From Streptomyces sp. SDr-06 (lineage in GTDB: Bacteria; Actinomycetota; Actinomycetes; Streptomycetales; Streptomycetaceae), in contig NZ_QOLA01000002.1 of assembly GCF_003324565.1 (NCBI RefSeq), positions 558,001 to 622,000 of the forward strand: 64,000 nt of DNA. Direction: 5' to 3'. Made by a program: the position numbers and the translations under genes. Under the pieces are notes generated by a model. It was not told the origin of the DNA. It worked only from the letters and a program-made list of their open reading frames with translations, and did no database searches. Positions within the stretch are counted from its first letter, which is position 1; each line of letters opens with the position of its first letter. This document shows positions 25,065 to 34,501 of this stretch, piece by piece.

Positions 25065-26669
25065 TCACCCCCTCCGCAGCAGCCGGGAGGCGCCCGCCGC
25101 CACGGTGGTCGCCAGGATCCAGCCCAGCATGATCAGCAGGGCCGCCGCCCACTGCCAGGCGCCGGTCAGCTTCCAGTAGCCGTCCTGGCCGAGGTTGACC
25201 ACCGGGATGAGGAGGTCGAGCGCGTAGAGCGCGGCGTTCCACTCGGGGTGCTCGTCGGCCTTGATCGGCTGCGGATCGTAGTGCGAGAAGGCGAGGGTGC
25301 CCGCCGCCCATAGAACCGCCATCCACAGCGCGGCCCGGCCCGGCCGGTAGCCGTACGCCACCGTGAGGTCCTGGAGCACCCCCCACGCCTTCGCCGCCAG
25401 CGGCAGCGTCTCGCGGCGCCTGCGCTGCTTGGCGAGCAGCACCTCGCGCGCGTCCGCGTCCTCGCCGCTGCCCCGCAGCACGGCGGCGAGCCGCTCGTAC
25501 GGTTCGGGCGCGTACTCCGGCGTCGCCGCCGTCACCCAGTCCAGCCGCTCGGCCAGCGTGAAGGTGCCGATCGGGATGAGGGTCTCGTAGGCGAACCCGT
25601 TCATCGTGAGGTGGCCCGGCCCCGGCCAGCTGTCCGCCATGTCGACGAGGTTGCCGACCCGGGCCCCGGACAGCACCACCTTGCCGCGCTCCGAACGCTG
25701 CCCGGTGAAGCGCAGCTCCGGGGTCTGGATCCGGCGCAACGACAGCTCCTGGGAGTCGTTCATGGCGATCCGGGACTGTGCGAGGTCCACCGCGTCCCCG
25801 AACCGCCCGTCGTCCAGGCGGAGACCGCCCCGGCATTCGAACGGCTGGATCAGGGTGCCCCGCACGGGCGTGTTGGTGTAGTTCGTCCCGTACGGCGGGG
25901 TGGTGCCCGACTGGACGCCGCTCGGGTAGACGGCCGCCGACGTCAGATACAGGGTGCGTTCGACGATCAGCTGCGGCGCGTTCAGCGCCCGCTGGCCGTC
26001 CGGGTTGATCAGCCTGCTGCCGCGCAGGCTCAGCGTCACGCCGACCTTCGCGGCGCGCAGGCTCAGCTCCCCGTACGACTCGATCAGATCGGCCTGGAGG
26101 TCCTGCGCGACCGAGAGGCCGTCGGCGGCGATCGAGCGGGCGTTGCGGTCGCCGTGCACCACGGCCTGGCTCAGCAGCAGATCGGTGCCGATGTGCGCGT
26201 CGGTCAGCCGGATGCCGCCCGCGACCCGGCAGCGCGGCAGGTGCAGATCCCCTTCGGTGGTCAGCCGGGCGGCCTCGAGCCGCGGAATCGCGCAGCTCAC
26301 CATGCGGACCGTGGTGAAGTGGGCCTCGGGCAGCAGGAGTTCGTTCTCGAACCGGCAGTTGTTCAGCTCGACGTACGGCGTGACGGTGCCGCCGGACAGG
26401 TTGAGCGTGCCGGTGATCTGCACCCCGGTGAGCTTCAGCGCCGCGACCCGGCCCGGCAGCGCGGGCGGCCCGCTGAGCAGCAGCAGCGCCACCACCCGCG
26501 CCCGCACGCTGCGCTCGGGCCCCCAGGGGCGCGCCGCGAACGGATCGTCGCGTACCGGATTGCGGGTGCGCAGATCGTAGGTACTGCCGTTGCGGAAGGC
26601 CTGCCACATGCCCAGCTCCGCCGGACTGAGCCAGTCCGGTGCCTCCCCGAGATCGGGCGCTTCGGTCAA
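25065..26669 (-). CDS. Membrane-associated beta-helix-like protein, unknown function
   Basis: A 534-aa protein. Residues about 70-340 are a long series of short beta-strand units (LKLTGVQITGTLNLSGG, DLHLPRCRVAGGIRLTDAHIG), suggesting a pentapeptide-like or right-handed beta-helix. Residues 400-534 contain a cytoplasmic linker and three or four membrane segments. Streptomyces homologues are often labelled membrane-associated oxidoreductase, but I see no cofactor motif to support that name. Start is TTG 26669, with GAGGGG 7 bases upstream. Divergent from hisD. Confidence 0.78.
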   Translation of the reverse strand: MTEAPDLGEAPDWLSPAELGMWQAFRNGSTYDLRTRNPVRDDPFAARPWGPERSVRARVVALLLLSGPPALPGRVAALKLTGVQITGTLNLSGGTVTPYVELNNCRFENELLLPEAHFTTVRMVSCAIPRLEAARLTTEGDLHLPRCRVAGGIRLTDAHIGTDLLLSQAVVHGDRNARSIAADGLSVAQDLQADLIESYGELSLRAAKVGVTLSLRGSRLINPDGQRALNAPQLIVERTLYLTSAAVYPSGVQSGTTPPYGTNYTNTPVRGTLIQPFECRGGLRLDDGRFGDAVDLAQSRIAMNDSQELSLRRIQTPELRFTGQRSERGKVVLSGARVGNLVDMADSWPGPGHLTMNGFAYETLIPIGTFTLAERLDWVTAATPEYAPEPYERLAAVLRGSGEDADAREVLLAKQRRRRETLPLAAKAWGVLQDLTVAYGYRPGRAALWMAVLWAAGTLAFSHYDPQPIKADEHPEWNAALYALDLLIPVVNLGQDGYWKLTGAWQWAAALLIMLGWILATTVAAGASRLLRRG

Positions 26670-26746
26670 TGCCGTCCCCCTCGCCGTCCACCCTGACAGG
26701 AGGAACGCTAGTGGTCATGGGTGACAGCGGGTGACGCCCGGGTTGC

Positions 26747-26763
26747 GTATCAGCCACTGATAC
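26747..26763. promoter_or_regulatory. Palindrome in the hisD promoter region
   Basis: GTATCAGCCACTGATAC, a perfect 7-bp inverted repeat with a 3-base spacer, lies 41 bases before the hisD start and 77 bases before the divergent gene. Candidate operator for one or both promoters. No known regulator matches. Confidence 0.5.
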
Positions 26764-26804
26764 AGGCGTCCAGTGCTCCGGAGCCGTCTGAGAGAATTGG
26801 ATAC

Positions 26805-28136
26805 GTGATCTCCCGAATCGATCTGCGCGGCAACACCCTCCCCGAGGGTGGCGCCCTGCGCGACCTGCTGCCCCGTGCCGAGTTCGACGTGGAAGCCGCC
26901 CTGGAGAAGGTGCGGCCCATCTGCGAGGACGTGCATCATCGCGGCACGGCGGCGCTCATCGAGTACGCGGAGAGGTTCGACGGCGTGCGCCTCGATCGGG
27001 TGCGGGTGCCCGCCGAGGCGCTCAAGGAAGCACTGGCGCGGCTCGACCCGCAGGTCAGGGCGGCTCTGGAGGAGTCCGTCCGGCGGGCCAGGATCGTCCA
27101 CCGCAGCCAGCGCCGCGACGCCCACACCACCCAGGTCGTGCCCGGCGGCTCCGTGACCGAGAAGTGGGTGCCGGTCGAGCGCGTCGGGCTGTACGCGCCG
27201 GGCGGCCGCTCGGTCTACCCCTCGTCCGTGATCATGAACGTGGTCCCGGCGCAGGAGGCGGGCGTCGGCTCCATCGCGCTCGCGTCGCCGCCGCAGAAGG
27301 AGTTCGGCGGGCTGCCGCACCCCACGATCCTCGCGGCCTGCGCGCTGCTCGGCATCGACGAGGTGTACGCGGTCGGCGGCGCCCAGGCCGTCGCGATGTT
27401 CGCCTACGGCACCTCGGGGCCCGACGGATGTGCGCCCGCGAACATGGTGACCGGCCCTGGAAACATCTGGGTGGCCGCCGCCAAGCGCTACTTCACCGGC
27501 CGCATCGGCATCGACACCGAGGCGGGCCCGACCGAGATCGCCGTCCTCGCCGACGACACCGCCGACCCGGTGCACGTGGCCGCCGACCTGATCAGCCAGG
27601 CCGAGCACGACCCGCTCGCCGCGGCCGTCCTGGTCACCGACTCCCTCGCGCTCGCCGAAGCGGTCGAGAAGGAGCTGGAGCCGCAGGTCGCCGCCACCAA
27701 GCACGTCGAGGACCGGATCAAGCCGGCGCTGGCCGGGCGCCAGTCCGCGATCGTGTTGGTCGACTCGCTCGAAGACGGCCTCAAGGTCGTCGACGCGTAC
27801 GGCGCGGAGCACCTGGAGATCCAGACCGCCGACGCCGCGGCCGTGGCCAACCGGGTCCGCAACGCGGGCGCGATCTTCGTCGGCCCCTGGGCCCCGGTCT
27901 CGCTCGGCGACTACTGCGCCGGCTCCAACCACGTGCTGCCGACCGGCGGCTGCGCCTGCCACTCCTCGGGCCTGTCCGTCCAGTCCTTCCTGCGCGGCAT
28001 CCACATCGTCGACTACACGCGCGACGCGCTCGCCGAGGTCACCCACCACGTGGTGACCCTGGCCGAGGCCGAGGACCTGCCCGCGCACGGAGCCGCCCTG
28101 AAGGCGCGCTTCGAGTGGAAGGTGCCGCAGAAGTGA
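26805..28136 (+). CDS. hisD: Histidinol dehydrogenase
   Basis: Last two steps of histidine synthesis: NAD-dependent oxidation of L-histidinol to histidine via the aldehyde. Product 443 aa, the usual size. Motifs: [21 protein letters not shown] (near 120), [33 protein letters not shown] (zinc ligand region) and [14 protein letters not shown] C-terminal loop. GTG 26805 begins VISRIDLRG; it is the first start in the conserved frame and has only a weak ribosome site. Its stop overlaps hisC (GTGA). First gene of the his operon. Confidence 0.97.
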   Translation: MISRIDLRGNTLPEGGALRDLLPRAEFDVEAALEKVRPICEDVHHRGTAALIEYAERFDGVRLDRVRVPAEALKEALARLDPQVRAALEESVRRARIVHRSQRRDAHTTQVVPGGSVTEKWVPVERVGLYAPGGRSVYPSSVIMNVVPAQEAGVGSIALASPPQKEFGGLPHPTILAACALLGIDEVYAVGGAQAVAMFAYGTSGPDGCAPANMVTGPGNIWVAAAKRYFTGRIGIDTEAGPTEIAVLADDTADPVHVAADLISQAEHDPLAAAVLVTDSLALAEAVEKELEPQVAATKHVEDRIKPALAGRQSAIVLVDSLEDGLKVVDAYGAEHLEIQTADAAAVANRVRNAGAIFVGPWAPVSLGDYCAGSNHVLPTGGCACHSSGLSVQSFLRGIHIVDYTRDALAEVTHHVVTLAEAEDLPAHGAALKARFEWKVPQK

Positions 28137-29248
28137 CCGCGAACCTCGGCATCGACGACCTGCCCGTACGGGACGAGCTGCGCGGCAAGTCCCCTTACGG
28201 CGCGCCCCAGTTGGACACCCCGGTCCAGCTGAACACCAACGAGAACCCGTACCCGCTGCCCGAGCCGCTCGTCGAGCGGATCGCCGAGCGGGTCCGCGAG
28301 GCGGCCAGGAACCTCAACCGCTACCCCGACCGCGACGCGGTGGAGCTCCGCACCGAGCTGGCCAAGTACCTCACCCGCACCGGCAAGCACCCGGTCGCGG
28401 TCGAGAACGTGTGGGCCGCCAACGGCTCCAACGAGGTCATCCAGCAGTTGCTCCAGACCTTCGGCGGCCCCGGCCGCACCGCGATCGGCTTCGAGCCCTC
28501 GTACTCGATGCACGCCCTGATCGCCCGCGGCACCGGCACCGGCTGGATCCCGGGGCCGCGCGACGAGGACTTCACCATCGACCTCGCGGCGGCCGAGCGG
28601 GCCATCGCCGAGCACGCGCCGGACGTCGTCTTCATCACCTCGCCCAACAACCCGACGGGCACCGCGGTCACCGCCGAGACGGTCCTCGCGCTGTACGAGG
28701 CGGCCCAGGCGGCCAAGCCGTCGATCGTGATCGTGGACGAGGCGTACGTGGAGTTCAGCCACCGCGACTCGCTGCTCCCGCTTATCGAGGGCCGCCCGAA
28801 CCTGGTCGTCTCGCGGACCATGTCGAAGGCCTTCGGCGCGGCCGGGCTGCGCCTGGGATACCTCGCGGCGCACCCTGCGGTGGTGGACGCCGTGCAGCTC
28901 GTGCGCCTGCCGTACCACCTGTCCGCCGTCACCCAGGCGACCGCGCTGGCCGCCCTGGAGCACACCGACACCCTGCTCGGCTACGTCGAGCAGCTCAAGC
29001 GGGAGCGGGACCGGCTGGTCGCGGAGCTGCGCGCGATCGGCTTCGAGGTGACCGCGTCGGACGCCAACTTCGTCCAGTTCGGCCGCTTCGACGACAGCCA
29101 CACCGCCTGGCAGCGGATCCTCGACCGGGGCGTCCTGGTCCGGGACAACGGGGTACCGGGGTGGCTGCGGGTCACCGCCGGCACCCCGGCCGAGAACGAC
29201 GCGTTCCTCGACGCGGTCCGTCAACTCAACAAGGAGCAGAGCGCATGA
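28133..29248 (+). CDS. hisC: Histidinol-phosphate aminotransferase
   Basis: PLP enzyme of 371 aa that transfers an amino group from glutamate to imidazole-acetol phosphate. Fold-type I features: [10 protein letters not shown] at the N-terminus, [13 protein letters not shown] near residue 165, VDEAYVEFS (Asp contacting PLP nitrogen) and [17 protein letters not shown] with the Schiff-base Lys. Starts on the GTGA overlap with hisD and ends on an ATGA overlap with hisB, so the three are translationally coupled. Confidence 0.97.
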   Translation: MTANLGIDDLPVRDELRGKSPYGAPQLDTPVQLNTNENPYPLPEPLVERIAERVREAARNLNRYPDRDAVELRTELAKYLTRTGKHPVAVENVWAANGSNEVIQQLLQTFGGPGRTAIGFEPSYSMHALIARGTGTGWIPGPRDEDFTIDLAAAERAIAEHAPDVVFITSPNNPTGTAVTAETVLALYEAAQAAKPSIVIVDEAYVEFSHRDSLLPLIEGRPNLVVSRTMSKAFGAAGLRLGYLAAHPAVVDAVQLVRLPYHLSAVTQATALAALEHTDTLLGYVEQLKRERDRLVAELRAIGFEVTASDANFVQFGRFDDSHTAWQRILDRGVLVRDNGVPGWLRVTAGTPAENDAFLDAVRQLNKEQSA

Positions 29249-29838
29249 GCCGCGTTGGCAGAGTGGAACGCACCACCAAGGAGACCTCCGTCCTCGTCGA
29301 GATCGACCTCGACGGCAGCGGAAAGGTCGACGTGTCGACCGGGGTCGGCTTCTACGACCACATGCTCGACCAGCTCGGCCGGCACGGCCTGTTCGACCTC
29401 ACGGTCAAGACCGACGGCGACCTGCACATCGACAGCCACCACACCATCGAGGACACCGCGCTCGCGCTCGGCGCCGCCTTCAAGCAGGCGCTCGGCGACA
29501 AGGTGGGCATCTACCGCTTCGGCAACTGCACCGTGCCGCTCGACGAGTCCCTCGCCCAGGTGACCGTCGACCTGTCGGGCCGCCCCTACCTCGTGCACAC
29601 CGAGCCCGAGAACATGGCGCCGATGATCGGCGAGTACGACACGACGATGACCCGGCACATCTTCGAGTCCTTCGTCGCGCAGGCGCAGGTCGCGCTGCAC
29701 ATTCACGTACCGTACGGGCGCAACGCGCACCACATCGTGGAGTGTCAGTTCAAGGCGCTCGCCCGGGCGCTGCGCTACGCCAGCGAGCGTGACCCGCGCG
29801 CTGCCGGAATCCTTCCTTCCACCAAGGGTGCCCTGTAA
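29245..29838 (+). CDS. hisB: Imidazoleglycerol-phosphate dehydratase
   Basis: Monofunctional 197-aa dehydratase (no phosphatase domain, unlike E. coli HisB). Metal-binding His-rich motifs: [61 protein letters not shown]. Converts imidazoleglycerol phosphate to imidazole-acetol phosphate. Overlaps hisC by 4 bases; next gene starts 2 bases after its stop. Confidence 0.97.
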   Translation: MSRVGRVERTTKETSVLVEIDLDGSGKVDVSTGVGFYDHMLDQLGRHGLFDLTVKTDGDLHIDSHHTIEDTALALGAAFKQALGDKVGIYRFGNCTVPLDESLAQVTVDLSGRPYLVHTEPENMAPMIGEYDTTMTRHIFESFVAQAQVALHIHVPYGRNAHHIVECQFKALARALRYASERDPRAAGILPSTKGAL

Positions 29839-29840
29839 GC

Positions 29841-30005
29841 ATGAACGGTCTCAACACCATCCTGATCGTGGTCGGCCTCTTCCTGATCGGCGGAGTCATC
29901 TCCTTCGTCAAGCAGGGCATGCCGAAGAGCCTGATCGTGCTCCTGTCCATCGGCGCCGCCATGTGCCTCGCCGCCGGCATCCTGCGACTGGACGTCTGGT
30001 CATGA
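29841..30005 (+). CDS. 54-aa membrane protein in the his operon
   Basis: A 54-aa protein between hisB and hisH. Two hydrophobic segments ([17 protein letters not shown] and [19 protein letters not shown]) joined by a basic turn KQGMPK, so a two-pass membrane hairpin is predicted. ATG 29841 follows the hisB stop by 2 bases, and its TGA overlaps the hisH ATG (ATGA). The tight double coupling argues that it is translated. I recall a homologue at the same place in other streptomycetes. Function unknown. Confidence 0.85.
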   Translation: MNGLNTILIVVGLFLIGGVISFVKQGMPKSLIVLLSIGAAMCLAAGILRLDVWS

Positions 30006-30646
30006 GCGCATCCGCCAAGAAGGTCGTCGTCTTCGACTACGGGTTCGGCAACGTCCGGTCCGCCGAGCGGGCCCTGGCCCACGTCGGCGCCGACGTGGAG
30101 ATCACCCGCGACTACGACCGGGCCATGAACGCCGACGGGCTGCTCGTGCCCGGCGTCGGCGCCTTCTCCGCCTGCATGAAGGGCCTGCGCGACGCCCGCG
30201 GCGACTGGATCGTGGGCCGCCGCCTGTCGGGCGGGCGCCCCGTGATGGGCATCTGCGTCGGCATGCAGATCCTCTTCGAGCGCGGCATCGAGCACGGCGT
30301 GGAGACCGAGGGCCTCGACGAGTGGCCCGGCGTGGTCGAGCCGCTGAACGCGCCGATCGTGCCCCACATGGGCTGGAACACGGTGAAGGCCCCCGAGGAC
30401 AGCGAGCTGTTCGCGGGCCTGGACACCGAGGCCCGTTTCTACTTCGTGCACTCCTACGCCGTGCACGACTGGAGCCTGGAAGTCACCAACCCCAAGATCC
30501 GTGCGCCCCGGGTCACCTGGGCCACCCATGGCGAGCCGTTCGTCGCCGCGGTGGAGAACGGTGCGCTGTGGGCCACCCAGTTCCACCCCGAGAAGTCCGG
30601 CGAAGCCGGAGCCCAGCTGCTGACCAACTGGATCGGAACCCTGTGA
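30002..30646 (+). CDS. hisH: Imidazole glycerol phosphate synthase, glutamine amidotransferase subunit
   Basis: A 214-aa class I glutaminase that supplies ammonia to HisF. Catalytic triad: Cys in [10 protein letters not shown] (near residue 84), His and Glu in TQFHPEKSG (near 194-196). N-terminal [13 protein letters not shown] is typical. Overlaps the 54-aa gene by 4 bases and priA by one. Partner hisF is two genes downstream. Confidence 0.97.
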   Translation: MSASAKKVVVFDYGFGNVRSAERALAHVGADVEITRDYDRAMNADGLLVPGVGAFSACMKGLRDARGDWIVGRRLSGGRPVMGICVGMQILFERGIEHGVETEGLDEWPGVVEPLNAPIVPHMGWNTVKAPEDSELFAGLDTEARFYFVHSYAVHDWSLEVTNPKIRAPRVTWATHGEPFVAAVENGALWATQFHPEKSGEAGAQLLTNWIGTL

Positions 30647-31383
30647 TGGCTGCCAAGCTCGAACTCCTTCCCGCCGTCGACGTCCGCGACGGCCAGGCCG
30701 TGCGCCTGGTGCACGGCGAGTCCGGCTCCGAGACCTCCTACGGCTCGCCCCTTCAGGCGGCCCTCGCCTGGCAGAGCGCCGGCGCCGAGTGGCTGCACCT
30801 GGTCGACCTCGACGCCGCGTTCGGCACCGGTGACAACCGCGCGCTGATCGCCGAGGTCGCCGGGAGCCTCGCGGGTGACGGCGTCAAGGTCGAGCTGTCC
30901 GGCGGCATCCGCGACGACGCCTCCCTGGCGGCCGCGCTCGCCACCGGCTGCACCCGTGTCAACCTCGGCACCGCCGCCCTGGAGACCCCCGAGTGGGTCG
31001 CCAAGGTCATCGCCGAGTACGGCGACCGGATCGCGGTCGGCCTGGACGTGCGCGGCACCACGCTGCGCGGCCGCGGCTGGACCCGCGACGGCGGCGACCT
31101 GTACGAGACCCTGGCGCGCCTGGACGCCGAGGGCTGCGCGCGCTACGTCGTCACCGACATCGCCAAGGACGGCACGCTCCAGGGCCCGAACCTGGAGCTC
31201 CTGAAGAACGTCTGCGCCGCGACGGACAAGCCGGTCGTCGCCTCGGGCGGCGTCTCCTCGCTCGACGACCTGCGGGCCATCGCCGAGCTGGTGCCGGTCG
31301 GCGTCGAGGGCGCCATCGTCGGAAAGGCCCTCTACGCGAAGGCCTTCACGCTGGAAGAGGCGCTCAAGGCGGTCTCGGCATGA
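30646..31383 (+). CDS. priA: Bifunctional phosphoribosyl isomerase A (HisA/TrpF)
   Basis: A 245-aa (beta/alpha)8-barrel isomerase. In streptomycetes and mycobacteria, PriA catalyses both the ProFAR isomerase step of histidine synthesis and the PRA isomerase step of tryptophan synthesis. Catalytic Asp residues lie in [13 protein letters not shown] (near residue 11) and [12 protein letters not shown] (near 130); phosphate loops ELSGGIRDD and [10 protein letters not shown]. No trpF gene is seen in this window, consistent with dual function. ATG 30646 overlaps the hisH stop by one base. Confidence 0.95.
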   Translation: MAAKLELLPAVDVRDGQAVRLVHGESGSETSYGSPLQAALAWQSAGAEWLHLVDLDAAFGTGDNRALIAEVAGSLAGDGVKVELSGGIRDDASLAAALATGCTRVNLGTAALETPEWVAKVIAEYGDRIAVGLDVRGTTLRGRGWTRDGGDLYETLARLDAEGCARYVVTDIAKDGTLQGPNLELLKNVCAATDKPVVASGGVSSLDDLRAIAELVPVGVEGAIVGKALYAKAFTLEEALKAVSA

Positions 31384-31781
31384 GCGACGAGATCCGCAAG
31401 GTCTCCTCCGACGCCCCCTGGGAGGAGCGCTTCGGCTACTCCCGCGCCGTGGAGCTCCCCAACGGCCTTGTCCTGGTGGCCGGTTGCACGTCCGTGGCGG
31501 GCGGCCGCATCGACGAGGGCGGCCCCTACGAGCAGGCGGTCGCCGCGTTCGGGGTCGCTGTCAAGGCGCTGGAGTCCCTGGGCCTGGGCCGTGAGGACGT
31601 GGTCCGCACCCGTATGTACATCACCCATGCCCGGGATGTGGACGATGTGGGCCGCGCCCACAAGGAGCTGTTCGACGATGTGCGTCCGGCGGCCTCGATG
31701 CTGATCGTGTCCGGCTTCGTCGACCCGAGCCTGGTCGTCGAGGTCGAGGTCGAGGCGTACCGGAGGAGTTCGGCATCATGA
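31380..31781 (+). CDS. RidA-family protein lacking the usual catalytic arginine
   Basis: A 133-aa YjgF/YER057c/UK114-fold protein, presumably trimeric. Canonical RidA enzymes hydrolyse reactive enamine/imine intermediates and need an Arg in a PAR motif. Here the matching segment reads [12 protein letters not shown], with Ala in that place, so it probably belongs to a Rid subfamily without that activity. It is coupled to priA (ATGA overlap) and to hisF (stop overlaps the hisF ATG). Its place inside the his operon suggests a link to histidine synthesis. Confidence 0.88.
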   Translation: MSDEIRKVSSDAPWEERFGYSRAVELPNGLVLVAGCTSVAGGRIDEGGPYEQAVAAFGVAVKALESLGLGREDVVRTRMYITHARDVDDVGRAHKELFDDVRPAASMLIVSGFVDPSLVVEVEVEAYRRSSAS

Positions 31782-32533
31782 CGCTCGCGGTACGCGTGAT
31801 TCCCTGCCTGGACGTGGACAACGGCCGGGTCGTCAAGGGTGTCAACTTCCAGAACCTGCGCGACGCGGGCGACCCGGTCGAGATGGCCAAGCTGTACGAC
31901 GCCGAGGGCGCGGACGAGCTGACCTTCCTCGACATCACGGCGTCCTCGGGCAACCGGGAGACCACCTACGATGTGGTGCGCCGCACCGCCGAGCAGGTCT
32001 TCATCCCGCTCACCGTGGGCGGCGGCGTGCGCAGCGCGGACGACGTCGACAAGCTGCTGCGCGCGGGCGCGGACAAGGTGGGCGTGAACACGGCCGCCAT
32101 CGCCCGCCCCGACCTGATCCGCGAGATCGCGGAGCGCTTCGGCCGCCAGGTGCTCGTCCTGTCGGTCGACGCCCGCCGCACCGAGTCCGGCTCCTTCGAG
32201 GTCACCACCCACGGCGGCCGCACGGGCACGGGCATCGACGCGGTCGAATGGGCGCACCGGGCGGCCGAGTTGGGGGCGGGGGAGATCCTGCTCAACTCGA
32301 TGGACGCGGACGGCACGAAGGACGGCTACGACACCGAGATGATCGCGGCGGTCCGCCGCCACGTCACCGTCCCGGTGATCGCCTCGGGCGGCGCGGGCCG
32401 TCTCGACCACTTCCCGCCGGCGATCGAGGCGGGCGCGGACGCGGTCCTGGCCGCCTCGGTCTTCCACTTCGGCGACCTGCGCATCGCGGAGGTCAAGGAC
32501 ACGTTGAGGGTGGCGGGCCACCCGGTCCGCTGA
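31778..32533 (+). CDS. hisF: Imidazole glycerol phosphate synthase cyclase subunit
   Basis: A 251-aa (beta/alpha)8-barrel that joins PRFAR with ammonia from HisH to make imidazoleglycerol phosphate and AICAR. Catalytic aspartates in [15 protein letters not shown] (Asp near 11) and [14 protein letters not shown] (Asp near 130); phosphate loops VGGGVRS and [11 protein letters not shown]. Last gene of the his operon, followed by a strong terminator. Confidence 0.97.
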   Translation: MTLAVRVIPCLDVDNGRVVKGVNFQNLRDAGDPVEMAKLYDAEGADELTFLDITASSGNRETTYDVVRRTAEQVFIPLTVGGGVRSADDVDKLLRAGADKVGVNTAAIARPDLIREIAERFGRQVLVLSVDARRTESGSFEVTTHGGRTGTGIDAVEWAHRAAELGAGEILLNSMDADGTKDGYDTEMIAAVRRHVTVPVIASGGAGRLDHFPPAIEAGADAVLAASVFHFGDLRIAEVKDTLRVAGHPVR

Positions 32534-32548
32534 ACCCCGCTCCCTCAG

Positions 32549-32583
32549 GGGCCCGGCACGCGTCGCGCGTGCCGGGCCCTTTT
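32549..32583 (+). terminator. Intrinsic terminator of the his operon
   Basis: A perfect 14-bp stem (32549-32562 with 32566-32579), TCG loop and TTTT tail, 15 bases after hisF. Confidence 0.93.
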
Positions 32584-32606
32584 CCGTGCCGAGATGTGCA
32601 GCGGAA

Positions 32607-32630
32607 GTTGCGCAACTTTTATTGCGCAAC
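32607..32630 (+). promoter_or_regulatory. Tandem palindromic operator upstream of the ArsR-like gene
   Basis: GTTGCGCAAC is a perfect palindrome at 32607-32616, and TTGCGCAA recurs at 32622-32629, 14 bases centre to centre. Both lie 28-50 bases before the regulator's ATG in an AT-rich stretch. This spacing on one DNA face suits autoregulation by a winged-helix dimer. Confidence 0.65.
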
Positions 32631-32657
32631 ATTTCTTTCCCGTCTACGCTCGGTGCC

Positions 32658-33245
32658 ATGGCATCCCAGGGCAACCGCCGGATCACGGACGTAGGCACCC
32701 TCAAGGCCTTCGGCCACCCCCTGCGCATGAAGCTCTACCGCGCGCTCTACATCGCCCGTACGGCCACCGCGTCCCAGCTGGCCGACCAGGTCGACGAGGC
32801 GGTCTCGCTCGTCAGCTACCACCTGCGCAAGCTCGCCGCCCACGGCCTGATCGAGGAGGCCGAGGCGCAGGGCAGGGACGGGCGCGAGCGGTGGTGGCGG
32901 CCGACCTCGGACGGGATCACGTACGGCCGGGCGGACTTCGAGGGCGCGCCCGAGCGGGTGGCCGTGCACCAGGCGGTGACCCGGCTCCTCCTGGACCAGC
33001 GCGCCGAACTGCACCGCGGGTACCTGGACGCCCAGTCCGCCTGGAGCCCCGAGTGGAACCAGGCCGCCTTCAGCGGTGAGTACATGGCCTCGCTCACGGC
33101 GGCCGAACTCAAGGAGCTGGACCAGGAGTTGGGTGCCGTTCTCGGCCGCTTCAAGGAGCGCGGCGAGGCCGCGGCGGCGGCCGGTGACACCGAGGGCCGC
33201 GAACACGTGGCGGTCCACCTCAGCGGCTTCCCCTTCCGCGTCTGA
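32658..33245 (+). CDS. ArsR-type winged-helix transcriptional regulator
   Basis: A 195-aa regulator. Residues 10-85 form an HTH_20-type winged helix (VGTLKAFGHPLRMKLYRAL, recognition helix EAVSLVSYHLRKLAAHGLI). The C-terminal half is helical and acidic with no metal-binding Cys cluster, so it is not a classical metal sensor. ATG 32658. It is 10 bases before an MFS exporter gene; such pairs usually control export of a small molecule. The palindromes at 32607-32630 are its probable target. Confidence 0.9.
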   Translation: MASQGNRRITDVGTLKAFGHPLRMKLYRALYIARTATASQLADQVDEAVSLVSYHLRKLAAHGLIEEAEAQGRDGRERWWRPTSDGITYGRADFEGAPERVAVHQAVTRLLLDQRAELHRGYLDAQSAWSPEWNQAAFSGEYMASLTAAELKELDQELGAVLGRFKERGEAAAAAGDTEGREHVAVHLSGFPFRV

Positions 33246-33255
33246 GAGGCACACC

Positions 33256-34491
33256 GTGTCCACCACCCTCATACCGCCCGCCCCCGCCCGCCCCGCCCAC
33301 CGGGACGGCAACGTACTGCGGTGGCTCGCCGCGTACACCTCCTCGCTCGTCGGCGACAGCGTGTACTACATGGCACTGGCCTGGGCCGCGGCCCGGTCCG
33401 GGAGCCCGGGGCAGGCCGGGCTCGTGCTCGCGGTCGGGGCCGTGCCGCGGGCGCTCCTGATGCTCGGCGGGGGAGTGGTCGCCGACCGGTTCGGGCCGCG
33501 CCGGGTCGTCATCGGCAGCGACGCCGCGCGCAGCCTGATCATCCTGGGCATGGCCGCGACCCTGCTCCTGACGGGGCCTGCACTGTGGCTCCTGATCGTG
33601 CTGGCGCTGGTCTTCGGCGCCGTGGACGCGGTGCTGCTGCCCGCGATCGGCGCGCTGCCGCCCAGGATCACCGGCCCCGGCGAACTCGCCCGGGTGCAGG
33701 GGCTCAAGGGCCTCGCCGCGCGGATCGCCAACATCACCGGGGCGCCGCTCGGCGGGCTCGCCGTGGCGCTCGGGGGGACCGCGGCCACCTTCGCCGTGGC
33801 GGGCGCGCTGTTCGCCGTCTCGACCGTGCTGCTGGTGCGCGTCCGCATCGCCCGCCTCCCCGCAGACGACCGGAAGGCGAAGGAGCCCCCGCTGCGGGAG
33901 CTCACCGACGGGCTCCGCCACATCCGCCGCCACCCGCTGCTGGCCCCGCTGATGCTGGTCATAGCCGTCGGCGAGCTGGGTTTCGCCGCCCCGCTCAACA
34001 TCGGGCTCACCCTGCTCGCGCGCGAGCGGGGCTGGGGCGCGGCCGGCATGGGAGGGATCGTCGCGGCGTTCGGGGCGGGCGCGGGGGCCGCGTCCCTGCT
34101 CCTGTCGGTACGCGGCCGGATCCCCCGCGCCGGGCTCGTCCTGCCGGTGTCGCTGCTCGGCGGCGCGAGCGCCACAGCGGGTCTCGCGTACGCGCCCTCG
34201 GTGGCCCTCGCCGCCGTCGCCGGGGTGTTCATCGGGCTGCTCGCCGGGCTGAGCGGGGCCCTGTGCGGGGCGCTGATCCAGATCGCGACGGACCCCGCCT
34301 ACCTCGGCCGGGTCACCGCGGTCGCCTCCCTGTTCACGATGGGCATCGCGCCGCTCGGCTATCCGCTCGCGGGCGCCGCGATCGGCGCCTGGGGCACCAC
34401 CCCGGTGTTCCTGGCCAGCGCGGGCGTGTGCGCGGCGGGGGCGGTCGCCGGACTGCTCTCCGGCCACCTCCGCCGCGCCGAACTTCCCTGA
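33256..34491 (+). CDS. MFS transporter
   Basis: A 411-aa major facilitator protein with about 11-12 hydrophobic segments. Between segments 2 and 3 is VADRFGPRRVVIGSDAARS, the MFS motif A (GxxxDRxGRR). The central loop (ADDRKAKEPPLRELTDGLRHIRRHP) separates two six-helix halves. GTG 33256 follows the regulator stop by 10 bases. Likely a drug or metabolite exporter controlled by the upstream regulator. Substrate unknown. Confidence 0.92.
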   Translation: MSTTLIPPAPARPAHRDGNVLRWLAAYTSSLVGDSVYYMALAWAAARSGSPGQAGLVLAVGAVPRALLMLGGGVVADRFGPRRVVIGSDAARSLIILGMAATLLLTGPALWLLIVLALVFGAVDAVLLPAIGALPPRITGPGELARVQGLKGLAARIANITGAPLGGLAVALGGTAATFAVAGALFAVSTVLLVRVRIARLPADDRKAKEPPLRELTDGLRHIRRHPLLAPLMLVIAVGELGFAAPLNIGLTLLARERGWGAAGMGGIVAAFGAGAGAASLLLSVRGRIPRAGLVLPVSLLGGASATAGLAYAPSVALAAVAGVFIGLLAGLSGALCGALIQIATDPAYLGRVTAVASLFTMGIAPLGYPLAGAAIGAWGTTPVFLASAGVCAAGAVAGLLSGHLRRAELP

Positions 34492-34501
34492 CGGACGGCC
34501 G

